A DNA stretch of 64,000 nt. It comes from Opisthorchis felineus. Its lineage: Eukaryota > Platyhelminthes > Trematoda > Opisthorchiida > Opisthorchiidae. Below the pieces are notes generated by a model. That model saw only the letters and a program-made list of their open reading frames with translations, made no database searches and was not told the origin of the DNA. The stretch lies in contig SJOL01001427.1 of NCBI GenBank assembly GCA_004794785.1, forward strand, positions 373,494 to 437,493, read 5' to 3'. The position numbers and the translations under genes are program-made. This document shows positions 22,952 through 36,495 of the stretch, in pieces (position 1 is the stretch's first letter; each line of letters opens with the position of its first letter).

Positions 22952-25900
22952 AATATTAATAAAAAGTGGGAACAATAACTGAACAATTACAGCTGTTAGG
23001 GGTGGCGAACTCGAGAGTTCGGCCACCACTGGCACAATCACATTACAGCGTGAATGTGAATAGACGTTCGCGAAAATTGGAGCACAACTTTGATCACTCC
23101 TTGAGCTTCATAACCATGCTAAGGACCAGTATACCAAGTCGTTTTCGAAGGCTACAAAACTGGTCTTCTTAGTCACCAAAATATTACCTACACTATTGGT
23201 GCTGTTGAAAGATATCTTAGGAGAGAAAACAGCTTCGGCGAACTGAGGCGTCGTAATACGTGCTTGTAAATCAGGTTTGCAGAATGTCTCACCTAGTATA
23301 TCGGGCAAACAGCAAGGCGGAATCACTGTCAGGATTCAGTCAAGGATCACTGGACATTGGAAACAGCCGAGTTGAAAGGAGCTAGGTTATTGTGTTAAGT
23401 GATCATTAGCACCCTTTGGTGGTTTTAGGTCGTAGGAGTGGCGGAGGCACTTGAGGTTTATACAACCGGTGTGAATAGGCACTGTGCACATAACAGGCCT
23501 GGGAGGTGAATACATACATATATACATACAAAGTTCGCATGCGACTATCTAACCGTTGCTAACACTGGCCACACAAACTACACTCACAGGTGCATCATGT
23601 ATCAGTTAGCCTAAACTCAAGGACTTGGCACATGAACACAAACTCACCACAACTCTAGCGGAGAGCTGAGCACATAAGTTTGCCACAATTCCCTCCTTGC
23701 AGGCTATTTAACGATCAGTTTTTATGATGGTCTGATGCTTTGATGAATCACTTCGATGATACAAGTCCCTAAGAAACGTTGTGCGTGGTAGCAGGAACTT
23801 CATAACTATTATTGTTTTATTACCAGTCGCCATGATTTATCGGAGAAACTTCTCCGTCTAACAAATCATTTAGCGGCGGAAACCCAAGGTCGAGTTCACT
23901 TTACTTCAAACAGCAGATAATAAGCCTGAAGTAAATTCATTAAAACATTTTAACAAACGTGGATGTTGTATAAAACTTGGTTTCTCAACAGACATCCATT
24001 CAGATTATTCGTCCAATGCTCGGTTGTTCAACTTCTATTGCTACGACCATATATCAGACAGAATAGTCATCGAGTGTAGTTATCTTTCCCAGCACATCAG
24101 TTCAATTTTATTATCGTCATTGTCTTGGAGGTTAATCCTTTAAAGAGAGACGGCATAGCCAACTGTATTTTGACAGTTTGGGTGGCACATCATCATCGTT
24201 TGAGCAAGCTGATGGTTTAAGGACTGCTCCATCCTGTGCACAACCGGTCTTATTCCCTCAGGCTTCCACAGGGTAAACTGTATACAGTCAGCTTCCTCGA
24301 GGACTCAGTGCAAACCTTCCGCAGCGCTGACTCCCTACATTGGGGTATCTCAGAATAGTCCAATGTAACAAGCAACTACGGAGGTGGATGCCATTTCAGT
24401 ATATTATATCTAGACTAGTATGAATGTAGCTAACATAACGAGGTTTTTTGTCCAGTGTTCCACCGCCTCCATTAGGTCAGTTCCTGAAAAAAGGCAAACT
24501 TCATAATCCCTGAAATGAATAACATCAACAGTTTAGTTTGTATTAACGACCAGAGCGCTACTTACCACTTGCAAGGTTCACAAAAGACCAGTCTTTAAAT
24601 AATCAGTCACAAAGTAAATTGAAGTATGCCTCCTATGGTTTTTATGGATTCGATTACTCCAATAAGTGTGGTATTCTACCGGAGTTTCTTATGGTTATTT
24701 CAAAAGTTAGTTTGTTCGCAAAGACCACCACTAAGGTGCACTGCAATTATTTCCTACGCCGGGGAATGTTGATTAGGACAGAAACCAAATTAAATAACAT
24801 TTTGAACTCTCATTGTTCGGGCCACTATGAGGTACCACTTCAACTGGGCCAACTGCCAACAACTGTGGATGAACATCTGGTCACAAGTGATGAGTGACAC
24901 AGAATTAGTGACTGACTTCTGAGATAGCTCTGTTCTCTGAAAAACTTCACGTATTCTCCGTCCCGTTCAAGGTAGAATTTTGATCAATTAGTCCTGGTCA
25001 CACTCCCCACATAGGTTTGGATTGTCGGCAATAACTACTAACTTCTCACCTAACGTTCAGTTTATTCCTGAGGACAATAAACTCACCTACGTCAGCATCC
25101 ATCACTGGTGTCATAACCGGTAGCAATAATCAGTCATTGTTGTCTATTCTTTCTTATCTGTAAAGTGAAACAAACAATGACGCAGAAGAACCGCCAAAAA
25201 ATTATCTTGCTTCCGCGGTAGGATTTGACCAATTTTTTTAATCTCAGCTACAGAGCGAGAAAAGATGGAGATCACGAACGAAATCACTCAGGCAATGATA
25301 GTTTGCCGACGGGTATTACACTGTGTAGATTAAGTGCTTCTCGTGCCAAAAATAGGCGAATTTGCATTTGAAAAAAGGCTGCAAAATTTGTTTTTCCAGG
25401 AGTTATTCAGACAAAAGTTCCTCTTAAAACAGATATAACGTATTCGTAAGAGAAAGTAGAAATCGATACAGCTACTATACTACACATTGCCACATGCATT
25501 TTCCGTGGGCAGCCACTTCGAAATTGATGAAAGCTTTTTATAAGTAATCCGGTTATTTCAGCGCGAAGTGACTAATTGAGTCCACCAGCTCGGAAGAAAT
25601 ACAAAGCTCCTCCCAATGCCTTTGTCACCATTAAGTTTGAAAAACAAACTAGAGGTCAGATAGGCCTTTATTAAGGGAAATTTTGCACCGTGGGGTAGCA
25701 AAATAATCCACATTGGGGTGCGAGCTGTTTATAGGGACGGAATTGCAGGGTTGGGTAAGACCATTCAGTATTGTTGCGAGCAGTGATAATAGAACCAACA
25801 AAAACAAGTGTTTAGCTCCAGTCAAACTGTACGTCATCCTCAATGACTGTTAGCAAACTCGTTTACAAAGCGACCTTTATGTTATGAATCGCCTTCATTT

Positions 25901-26128
25901 GATATGAGGTGAGAACAAAACAAGTGACTTATGGATTGAATAAGTAAAAATATAAGGCTAGAACGAGCAAAGGGAATCCGGCACTTTGTAAGCCTGGGGC
26001 TCCAGAGAATTGTCGCCGAACGAGATAAACCTGATATGCGGGATACGAAACGTATCGCTTTGTTGTTCTCCTGTGATGAATCTGACAATCGCTTGAAATG
26101 CTGAATTTAGCATACTTACTTGGCCACT
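22952..26128. other. Tincar-like intron, part 2: nothing recognised
   Basis: No known gene, RNA or transposon. The minus-strand frame at 25649-25843 (ATG is codon 3) begins with a signal-peptide-like hydrophobic stretch, HLFLLVLLSLLATILNG, but ends after 64 codons and has no support beyond that. Confidence 0.5.
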
Positions 26129-26160
26129 TGGTTAGTTAGTTGGTTGGTTAGTTAGTTGGT

Positions 26161-26191
<31 letters not shown>

Positions 26192-26231
26192 TTAGTTAGC
26201 TAGTCAGCTAGTTAGTTGGTTAGTTAGTTAC
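26129..26231. repeat. Tetranucleotide microsatellite (GTTA/GTTG)n
   Basis: About 25 units alternate between GTTA and GTTG over 103 bases, with a few CTAG/CAGC variants near 26200-26210. It is not the TTAGGG telomere repeat. It is an imperfect, intronic tandem array. Confidence 0.9.
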
Positions 26232-27585
26232 TCGCTTAACTACTGGCTGTTGTTATGTGTAAGTTGGAGGTAGAATGACGTCGGTTTTGATCAAACACAA
26301 GACGGTAAACAAAGACAAACGTGACATGTAATGCATGGGATCAGTATAACTTTGTGCCAGGTGGTACCAATAATTATGAGGCTCTTAAGTCAAAATGCTA
26401 TTCGGAAGTAATGCATAAATTAAGGATTTAGTATCACGTGGAGTTAAACGACGTTGAATGCTGGATGAAATAATGCGTTATTGCCACCGTTTCTGTCCAC
26501 ATTCCTGTTTCGGCGGACGCCTTGGGTTGAACGTATTTTAAAATAGAAGTTATAGAGGGGATTTTCATTCCAATGTCCAGCTTAATAGAAGGAACTACAT
26601 TTCGCATCGTTGTGGATTGGGCAGGAATGACTGAAGCTCAGCGATGCATAAAATTGTCGCTGTACCCATGACAGATCGAAGTCATTTTGGTTGAGTTAGG
26701 TCCTCATTCCAGCAATTTCACATTCATGTTTTAGCTACGTACGCAACTCAGCACTATGATTTCTTTAGCAGTTCCAAGTTTGGTTCCCTATTTCACACAT
26801 TCATGTGAAATCGTAGGCTTTTTTTGTGCGGTAGTAACCAACATATTTTCAAAGGAAACTTGATACCAGTTTCCTGAGTGGGAACAGCTTGTGTGACACA
26901 GTCACGAAGTAGCGTCAGGTCATAGTGATCTATTTAGAGGACTTTCAGGACTGTGGGAGAAGAGTTTGTTTTCATCATCGCGTTTCGCACGGGGTATGGT
27001 ACAACAACGACAAGGGTAAAGTACCTTGAAATATTTTCTCAACATGCGACCTATCAACTTTCAATCAGTTTTATTCAATCCATTCCTGTTGTATCAGGAA
27101 GCAGGTTTACACTCAGTATAGCGAACACCTGTCGACGGCCGACATGTTTAGTTAGTAAAAAATATTCAGAAAAATTCAGCGCCAAAGCATTCCCATCTTA
27201 AATAAAGCAAAAATGACAAACAGATTTTCTTCTATGAATTTTTCACTAACAACGCGATTCATTTCATGCAAATTATCCCAAAGAACTGGCCACTCAGTCC
27301 AATGGAAATGTAAATCCAGAGAATGGCAAGTGTTCACTTACTGCTACATAGTATTAAAGGCTATTTGTGATTAGGACTCAAGCCATCCCATTCAAGTCAT
27401 CTTTCCACTTTTTATTTCGGATAAAACTCCCAATGACTTTAACTCTTGAGTCCATGTACAAGCTAGAATACGTGCAACTGGAAATTTAATGAACTCCTTC
27501 TTAGTAAATACCAATTTGGTATTCCTTTACACAGTGAAAAGTATACATGCTTCGTCGTGTTTTCATTACCCTGCATTAAGGGGAG

Positions 27586-27587
<2 letters not shown>
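26232..27587. other. Tincar-like intron between microsatellites
   Basis: No gene, RNA or transposon recognised. An 82-codon frame at 26953-27201 (+) is unassigned. Confidence 0.5.

Positions 27588-27640
<53 letters not shown>
27588..27640. repeat. (TA)n dinucleotide microsatellite
   Basis: An uninterrupted alternating TA tract of 53 bases. It produces spurious YIYIY peptides in two frames. It is likely length-variable between individuals and a potential cruciform site. Confidence 0.97.
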
Positions 27641-27642
<2 letters not shown>

Positions 27643-30600
27643 TCAGTGGTCTGGATCACCATCGAGCTTCCGTTTCAACTACATCGAACGGAAATATGAG
27701 CTCAAATGTGAACTTTCAAACAAATTTCTCTATACCCCAGGACCTAATTCATGGGACTTCACCCACCTGGTGTGTTCCAAGCGGTGGGAAGCCAGCAGTA
27801 CGATGTCTGCCAATTGCGGTCAATCGCCCCACACTAATTATATAAATCCTAGGGTTTTATTCGACAGTAAACAACATCTCATTTTTTGACCAATACACTC
27901 ATTTGCATATCAGGTTGGTTTTCACAGGAGACTCACCTGACTTTCGGCCGAACCTCTTGTTTATGATTTTCGTCAACTGAAGGTGTTGTGCAAAGGCCAC
28001 CTCATATTTTATTTGCTTTGATATTGGCGGCATATTTTTATGAAGGAAACTACTCATAAGGCTATTGGAGAGCCTTCAGCAACTTTGAGGGTAGGTGAAA
28101 TCTTTGATAAATAATCGGGTATGTCAGCAGTTCAAACTAAGGCTGCGTGATATTGGAGCCAGTTTAAAAAACACTGTCAACTCATTTTAATATCGCCAGT
28201 CGCCGCCACTCATTCCATACGTGCGTTTTGGTAATCCATTTCCCTGTCAGTTCGTGGGCTTCTCAGTCACATTTATCCCGCAAAATAGTGTGGTCCTTGC
28301 TCTGAATCCATCGGTGATTCTCGGAAATGATTAGTTGATCAGAAAAACAAAGTTTGCTTTCCGCTAGCTAGGACTGGCCAGCTGTCACAAGCAACCTTTC
28401 TTAGTGCTTTGCTCTCAAATGCATGTTTCTACCGTATTTGTTTTTGAAAATGCGAGCAGTGGAATACACTAGACACACGGTTTACTGCTGAGGTGGACAA
28501 ATCTGTGATTAATGCTTGTTTTACTGCCTCGCTGGTCTAGTGATATCTGAAGATGCAGCACTTTAATCTGAATAGAACTATTGCCTATACCCTTCAGAAA
28601 ATTACCTACGGTCAAGATAGAAGCAACTCTGACACTCCTTCCATTCTCTCATTTGAAAACTTTGTTATTATGATGGTAATGAAAAACGGTGCTTCATTTC
28701 ATTTGACCCCATCAGTATCATTCCGATCACAGTCACAAAATGTGCAATGTTCTCACTGGCGTCCTTCGATGTGGGTGTGGGCTAGAATTTAGTTCGTCTG
28801 GTCAGCCTCGTTGACGTTCTGGCATGAAAAGGTATTCATTAGGCGTAGATTAACCGCTCCAAATGAGTAGACACACACTATGGTAATGTAGAACTTGACC
28901 TAAAGTTGCATTAGTATTAAAAGCAATCTATACCAAAAAAGTGCACACATCATCTTTTAATCCTTCCGGAACTATTGCAATGTCCGTTATTAACGCATGC
29001 TTGTTCGGCTGTTTAGACAGCATCATCGTGTAGGAAGTTGGATTCTTTATGAAAGGAAGAAAGTCAAGACTATCTGTTACTAGAACCCGTCACTAGTTGT
29101 CTAGGACTATACCTAATAATACCAGTATAATAGGAGCGCGAAGTAGCAGCAAGCAATGGGCTCTTTTATTGCCAATGATGTTGTCATTACAGTAGGAATG
29201 AAAGAGCGACTGGAGCCTAAGCCCGGAAGATCCATCATCATGTCGTGGAAAAATTTCATCACAGGGTCATCGATTTGTCTGTCACTTCATGGCGTTTTCT
29301 GGCCGCTGTAAAAATGGACGGTAACTTAACTTAGAGCCACCGGTTGGTAACAACATAAGATTCACATGGTTTTGGTGGTAATATCCCTTAGGCCGACCCC
29401 ATGAACTATCTTCCAGAGTGTTCATGGCTATAATCCCATTGCATATGGCCCAACATCAACGGTAAACACAAATGATTGTAACTTGAATATAACCCCAGTA
29501 GCATATTTCGATGGATTCCGCAATACTGTGTGATAAATCTATAAAGAGTTTTCTCATTGAGTTATTCTTCATTATTCCCGACGAGGAGCACTACCAGAAA
29601 ATGGCGTTTTTTGTTTTTCCTGGGAGGTATTAGATTCAGCAATAAGTGGCCCCTGATCTTAGAGCTCAATTTGGAGAGACGTTTAGTGCTGTGCACATCT
29701 TTTGACTGGAATTTCGAATAGTTCTTGAAAAATAGATTTTGAAATAAGAATTTTAAGTACAAATGGCGTGAGCGAAAATGCTCCCAAAACTGGCGGATTG
29801 GGAACTTGGTTCTACCTACCGAACTCTTGATGGTTCAGGTCTACTCCCGGGTGTTACATTGGTCTGGTAAAATACGGTAAGAGAAGCTAAGAGATGTAGG
29901 CATGTAAAATAGTGGAAGCACTCGCTACTGGACCCTTCCGTATCCAACTAAAGGAAACAGACACGTCCTTTCACTGGTTCAATGGAGTTTATCGACGAGC
30001 AAGGTGGATACACATATCATCTTTGTTTTCCAAAATTAGAATTTTTTCATGTACATCTGGCCTAACCAAAGAGGTTGCGGGCCTGAAGAAGATATCGTAG
30101 GCTTGAAACTACCCTCCGTTTTTGGGAGACCATCCAATATCTTACGACTGGAATAGTTTCAGGAACAAAGGGTTCGCCTAAATTCTTGAAATTGTACTTA
30201 CTTTTAGTTTTTTTTTCCGGAAAGAGTCGGACTCAAGGGTAAAATTAACCAAAGATAGGTTAATTATCCCGGACCTGAACGTGCGCCGTGTAAAACTGCA
30301 GCACTCTTTTACACCATGTCAGGACTGCTTAAACGGAACGTTATCACTTGTGTTTATTGAGTTACTGGTGTCTTGTTCTGTAAACGAACAAGTGTTGAGT
30401 TCCCGTTGTGTTATTCCTCTGATTATGCCAAAATTTGTGACTCCACGAGGCTGGACGTACCTTCCGATGGTCTTGTGTATCAACTATCATCAGAGTTTTA
30501 GCTTTACATAGATACCTTCTTATTTGCAAACCTAAGCTGTCATGGGAGTGAATAGAGTTTAACCAATTGACACCAAGACCTGTGCTCAAATTGAGAAAAA

Positions 30601-31762
30601 ATCCTTACGTCTATGCCACTCTGCTTTGCTTATCTTGACCTCTTGCTTAATCTTAGGTGATCTAACAGAACGTTTTACACATACGAAACGAAAACAGGCA
30701 CCAAAGTCTTCGTACGTTTGCTGATGCGGTATCCTATCGATCTGTTTTATTTTGGCACGGAGGAAGTAAATAAGAGTGCTTAGTGAATCCATATTGATCG
30801 TGTGAGGTGGCGGCATGTTTGGGTGTCCGCCCTAAGCTACACGTCAGGAATACTTAGAAAGCGAATTTAGCGATGACAAGCTGTCTACAATCGTGTACCC
30901 ATTCTTTACTTTCGAGACAACTCGCTCAGACATTAAATTTTATGATGTATTTCAAACTCTCTTTTGAGCATCCAATTATCTGAGCATACAGATTTGAAAT
31001 TTCAGAGCACTTTTCGAGTGCACAATACTACATGATTGGAGAGTAAATCCGCTCCCAGACCACGCATTCACAGTGTGCTTTGTATGGGAAAGTCAAATCC
31101 CCCTATTCAAGTGGTGAACCGCCGGTTAAATGCCTGGACACATGCAATTGTTGGGCCACCACTTGAATTTATATGGGTTGACGAAGACGTTCACGAGTTA
31201 TCACCCAAGTGAGTATTTTGCGAGAAAGTTGAGGTAGGTTCCCAATCGGCCCTTGTCTGAATAGCTGATGTCAATGACCAATCGTTGGCTCTCGCAAGTG
31301 AACTTACTTCGACCTCAGGGGTGGAAACGAAATCAAGAAAAATTTTCGTGTAGGTTTCATCAAGGATACATGATGGTGGTCCACTTCTCAAATTGCATCA
31401 CAACTACATATAGTGCAGATGCAAAGATAAGCACTACAGTGATCCAGTTGTTTTACTAACTTTCCGACAACAAGGAGATTCACCGCGTGTTTTCCTAGGC
31501 AATCAGAACAACAGTATAAAGTAAGATTATACAATAGAAAACCCACGGATACGAGACAATCATTAGTTAGAGACACTAAAATCGGTTTGTGCTCATTACT
31601 GAAATTTGCTCACAACTGGCGACATTCCACACTGATACACACAAACGACAGTAGGGACGGTTATGTAGTGCACAATATCCTAACTAAAGACACCTAACTT
31701 CCCCAATATTGTGGGAGTTTTCAAGTTCGGATTACTCATCAGTTGCTTTCCCCTGAACAGCC
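27641..31762. other. Tincar-like intron, part 3: nothing recognised
   Basis: Only short open frames without family resemblance occur on either strand. No tandem repeat above about 20 bases was seen. Confidence 0.5.
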
Positions 31763-31827
31763 TTTAGGTAATATTTCTAATTAGAAATGCTGATAAGTAA
31801 TGGGGGCTGTGGAAAATATTACCTAAA
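31763..31827. repeat. 14-bp inverted repeat with nested TAATTA palindrome
   Basis: TTTAGGTAATATTT at 31763-31776 and its exact reverse complement at 31814-31827 are 37 bases apart. Overlapping the left arm is the perfect 14-base palindrome TTTCTAATTAGAAA (31774-31787), whose core TAATTA is a homeodomain-type site. It could be a small foldback remnant or a regulatory palindrome. Confidence 0.8.
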
Positions 31828-33260
31828 CGTAGCACGACGGAACATTACCCATATTTCGAACCTATTTACTCAGTCTAGGACCACCGTTGCCTGGCCTTTA
31901 CAGCGGGGCTAATTCACTTGCCCGGACGCCATTTGAATCAGAATTCACAATGTATGTGTTCACAAGAAAGAATTACCAAGTGAGGTTTGTTGACCTTAAA
32001 TTTCACTTTGCGTGTCGTTTTAGTTTGACCTTTATAGGCAATGATTCAGTCTACATTTGCCTTATTTTATTTCGCGCACGGAAGAGACATGTGTAATGGA
32101 CTGAACCAAACTGACTTGGGATAGTGTGCATAAAAGCTTGTTTCAGCAAACCGCTTACTAGAATTTGTCCTCTTAGGATGGAGTGGAAGCTTCCGCAAAG
32201 CGAAAGACAAATTTCCAGTGGCCTTAACAAACGTCTTATGGCTTCTATACTCCTCAATCGGCCGCAGAGGGAAACAGAACAAGTCTGCAAAAAGGCTTAC
32301 GGAGGGCAAAGAGCTTATGCAGTTAATCACACTCGAAATCAACCGCCTCAATACGATCTATGTCAGTACGGGCCTTGGCAACAAAAGCTCTTACGGAATA
32401 TGGTGGGCTTGAAAGTAGCTGTGCTTCTGTTGGTTCTGGCAACTTTATCGAGAGATATAGGCCTGCTAACCTCGCATAATGCAATAATCGCTACTGGAGG
32501 TTGTGCTGTCAAGGATAACACGGCCTCGGAAGAACTGCATAAGAACCTACGGAAGGCGAGGGTCCTCATCCCGGTCACCTGTCGCCTTAATTGCTAACAG
32601 GGTCTGCTGACATCTTCGGTAACCCGGTATCCCGTTAGGCTCACCTAATGAGCTTGAATGAAGGCGAATGTAGTGTAGCTGAGCTTTTCTGGATTCGACC
32701 ACTCTTTTACCTTAAAAGACTGTTAAGTTCGCTAAGCTTTTTACTTTAAACAATTCATGGCTGTTTCTGAGTGATTCCACATTTAGCTTTCTTTGTTCTC
32801 TGGGGAGATTGACTCCCTCGTTTCTACACCACAATGACTGTGACTGGCGTGTGGGTACATTTCTGTGGGCTGACACTAACGGGAACGTGCAACAACATTG
32901 TCCAAACACAGCTGACCTTGTGATTCAATTGGAGACATGAAATCTGAACCACACCTCTCGTTGTTAAGCTACATACCCAATCAAAACAGTCGTATGTGTC
33001 AAAAGCTGGGCCAGCTACCGATTGACTCATTCGGACCGGAAAACAGGGGAGCCGGTCAGTGGTGTGAAAGCGAAGCAAAGTGCGCTGCGACTATTCTGTT
33101 CCCTGCAAAGACTACACGACATTCATCAGTATGTAGGCTGTACGTACGAAAGAAAAGTGAACTATAGCTCAGTTCAGTCTAAAACAATGTTAAGAACGTT
33201 GGTAACTATTTTACTTCATCCGCTCCCTATAGCGCGGTAGACAGAAACGATTTTAGCATG
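31828..33260. other. Tincar-like intron, part 4: unassigned
   Basis: It contains a 157-codon frame on + (32124-32597) with a hydrophobic stretch near its middle (VGLKVAVLLLVLATLSRDIG). I do not recognise it and see no supporting splice or start context, so it is left unannotated. Confidence 0.45.
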
Positions 33261-33265
33261 GGCGT

Positions 33266-33319
33266 TTACGTCACCGAAGTCTGCGAGCAACCAATCAGGA
33301 GCGGCCACACATAGCCAAT
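33266..33319. promoter_or_regulatory. Intronic CRE + double CCAAT cluster
   Basis: TTACGTCA (a CRE-like site, reverse complement of TGACGTAA) lies at 33266-33273. CCAATCAGGAGCGG starts at 33291 and a second CCAAT lies at 33315-33319, both on the + strand. An ATTGG follows at about 33344. The CCAATCAGG string is the same as in the candidate promoter at 17881. The cluster resembles a proximal promoter and could start a shorter transcript of the tincar-like gene or a nested gene. There is no transcript evidence. Confidence 0.3.
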
Positions 33320-33464
33320 CAACACATGGCTGTGTGGAAAGTATTGGTAGACAAGAGCTAGCCCCAGAACACTGTATACAGGCGTTACCTCAGATTCATT
33401 ATTCACTTTAAATGACTTCCATTTCATAATTACAAAGCAAGCGGCCGCAGCATTCGATAAACAT

Positions 33465-33520
33465 GGAAGGATCGAACCATCGGATCTTAACCAAACGATT
33501 ACGATCGTTAGCTAGCCGGT
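33465..33520 (-). repeat. tRNA-derived SINE-like segment
   Basis: On the minus strand GGTTCGATCC (33478-33469) is a near-perfect pol III B box. TAGCTAACG (33514-33506) about 28 bases upstream resembles an A box, with the GGTTAAGATCC string between them typical of tRNA-derived sequence. No acceptor stem closes around it, so it is not an intact tRNA gene. Confidence 0.35.
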
Positions 33521-36420
33521 AATCCAGCAACCATAAGTTAGTTCTGGAGAACGCAAACGCTCATAACTCATAAAAATACACCAGTTCAACGGTTTATATT
33601 TAAATTTTAAGTCTATCAAGAGGTATCCCTGGCAGTGTAGTTTTTCACTTCATATGGAAGTATTTAAGGACATAGATATCCAACGTTCCCGTCAGATGAA
33701 GGTTTTATCTACGGCAGACAACTGTACACCTATGACCTACCGTGATTCTCCCGTTTTTGCCAGTGGTTGCAGTATCACCTTCTGTCTCCAACTACAAGGA
33801 CCAACTGTGGTAGCAGTCATATCAAATCTCATAGAAGTAGCCTGTTAAGCCATCCGAAAGATTCCACAACAATTCGTAGACCTTGTTGCGTTTCTAAGTT
33901 AGCAGTTATGAATCAGCTGTTAAAGTTGCTTTAATCTTCTCTTCGGTTGAAGCAGACCAAGAAATTTACTAAAATTGAGCCTTTACATTTGCCATCGGGC
34001 AAAACTATTCGAGCATCTTTTGTCACAAACAGTTCCTATTGTGAAAAAAGAGCCGTAGTGACCACCAGTTCGTACAACTCGCTGAGCCAAATATCAGTTC
34101 TCGTCGCACATACACTCTGTTTTCCGTTTCCTTCTGTAGGAGCATGGACAATCCATCGACTCTTTGGTGTAGTTACTGGGTCATTACTGCACACGCTGGC
34201 GCAAGCATAGCAACACAATGGGCTACGCAGCCATTCGTGTCTGCGCTTGTCCAAACGACGAAAACTCAGAGAGCAAACAATTCCTAGTGTGTGGTTTTGT
34301 GTCAGCGCCTGCGTTTCTCACCTAAGCGTATTGTGCTGCTTGCATGTTAGTGTACGTGTGTTGGGGGCTGTAAACCCAAACGCAGCATTTTCTGTTTGTC
34401 TTGATAGTTGGTGCGGGTGGCCGAGACGTTACACGTCAGCCTGAACCGGATGCAAGACAACATTGTGACTGAAATCTCATTTCGGGCCACGTGCAATACA
34501 TCGTTCATTTAAAGCACTTGGGAATGTCATCGAGTGCAATGCAAGGTGAAACATCATGCTTACTGGAAATTCGTTTCGCCGGGTGTTTCATCTACACTTA
34601 TGTAAGAGGCTATGGGCGGCGTTGGATATCCCCAGCGCCCTGTCTTTCCAATCTTAACTTCCAAGGTAATGTTGATAAGTACATCAACTCCGTTAGCATC
34701 GCTTATTTCTCTCAGATGGCGATGACCCAGTGGCTCGCTATCGCTCAGCGTGCATGACAGTCATTCTTTGGGACCACTCTGTTCCCAAGTATTCCATTAA
34801 ATTCACGATTTGTTTGTGCATGATGATGTGACGGGTTGGAAACCTGCTATCAAGACTAGGTCATACAAATTAAGGAGTGAGCCAACATACCAAACATTTG
34901 AACTGGCAAATCTGATGTTCTTAAGGCTTTACTGAGACACAATCAGCAGAGCAAGGGCGATGTGCTTTACTTCCGGAACCCAATAACACCATGAAGTACA
35001 ATCGTCACAAAGACGGTCTCCCTTCCCCATAAAAGCAGCAAGGGAGGAACCCAAAAAGCTATAAACCGAACATCAAACTCAAACGATCCAGTTAGAAGAG
35101 AGAAGGCAGTTCGCAAGGCCGGGCATTGACTTGAATAGTAGGTCCATTGGACAGTCCCGCGCTGTAAGAAACACTGTCTCGATGTTCGCCCTGAGAAACT
35201 TTAGATCCTAGCAGAACCAGAACAAATGTGCGTTCAACTTGGAGTTAATTTGATAAATACCACCAACGTCCAAACTAGGGGAAAACGTGCTAGATATATT
35301 AACTCAAGGCCAGAAAACATAAATTAAGACAAATAACTGTAAAATTGGTACATATCTAAGGAGAATGACTTTTTTACTCTCTGAAAGTTGCTTCTGAAAG
35401 TATAAGTAACCGGTAATAGAACACTTTTTGTTACCCTTCCGTGTCTCTGTTGAATCCTTCAGCAGATAGAATACTGTAAGCACCTGGAATTCACACACAT
35501 TCAACTCAACTCAATTTGGTGCGACATTTAAGTCACATAGGCTTTTTGCTGTACGTGATTTTCTGGCAAACAGTCCTCTGGTTACTGCACTGTAGCTAAC
35601 TGTGCGGTTTTGTTAGTCGACGAAGAATGTCTAGTGTTTCGGGGGTTGTGATACTGATTAAGCTAATTTACTGGTGCCACTGACTAATTCTTCACCTTGC
35701 TCAAATGTCAGGTCTACTACCCGGATAGGTTGTTTACCTGAAAACCCGCATGTAAACAGCCGTCTGTAAAATGGACAGGCGGCAGAAACGTACGAGTACG
35801 AGAAACATATTGTACGTTCGTTTAGTCATGGATTGCTGACAGCACCCTGCTCTGCGTGCGACGCATTATCTTATCGAACGGATGAGTAATTTTTTCGAGG
35901 GCTGCTGGCCCGTATCGGCATTGCTAAAGCAGCACTTATGAGAGTTCAGATAGAAAGAAAGGAAGTGCACATTTTTCCTCTGTCTCTTTTGGTTAAGCGC
36001 AAGAGATCTGATTTTAAAGTTAGCCTCAGTTTAGTAAAGAAGCTTTTCCAGTTACTGGTGGCAAATGCCAGAGGGTAAGAAAGCACTAAAATGATATCTC
36101 TACGGAGCGATGGATTTCCTTTCATTTTCTTAATTGTTGTTACATCAGCCTTCGTTAGAAGTAAACATGTCCGTAGCACGAAAGTTCAGCTTCAGAATGG
36201 TGACCTGGATATTCGCCTTGGGCAAGTCTTCGTTCAATCAAATGACCGAGATAGTGAGATCTCGTCTGCATTGTAGGGACAATAAGCAGTTAACCGGTTT
36301 CAACGTCACGTGCATCCAAACATCAGTTGCAGTCTGCTATCCTGTCTGTGCTACGTACAAAAATCATCCCTCGTGGTCTGCATGGCAGTCAAAATGGACA
36401 AAACCTCAGTGTGAACCTGC
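33521..36420. other. Tincar-like intron, part 5: nothing recognised
   Basis: Open frames of 60-90 codons on both strands show no family resemblance. No transposon domain or tandem array was seen before the TATAC repeat. Confidence 0.5.
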
Positions 36421-36495
36421 ACACTATATTATACTATACTACACTATACTATACCATACTATACTATACCATACTACACTATACTATACTATACT
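36421..36495. repeat. Pentanucleotide microsatellite (TATAC)n, copy 1
   Basis: Imperfect TATAC/CACTA units fill about 75 bases. The same pentanucleotide family recurs at 58232-58333 outside the gene. Confidence 0.9.

Noticed and set aside
26129..26231. Interstitial telomere repeat
   Set aside because: Units are GTTA/GTTG, not TTAGGG.
27489..27889. Two frames of 110-118 codons with YIYIYI repeats
   Set aside because: The peptide comes from the (TA)n microsatellite at 27588-27640; there is no protein-like sequence around it.
32124..32597. 157-codon frame with a hydrophobic stretch
   Set aside because: No recognisable domain and no convincing splice sites; overlapped by equally long minus-strand frames, so it is probably chance.
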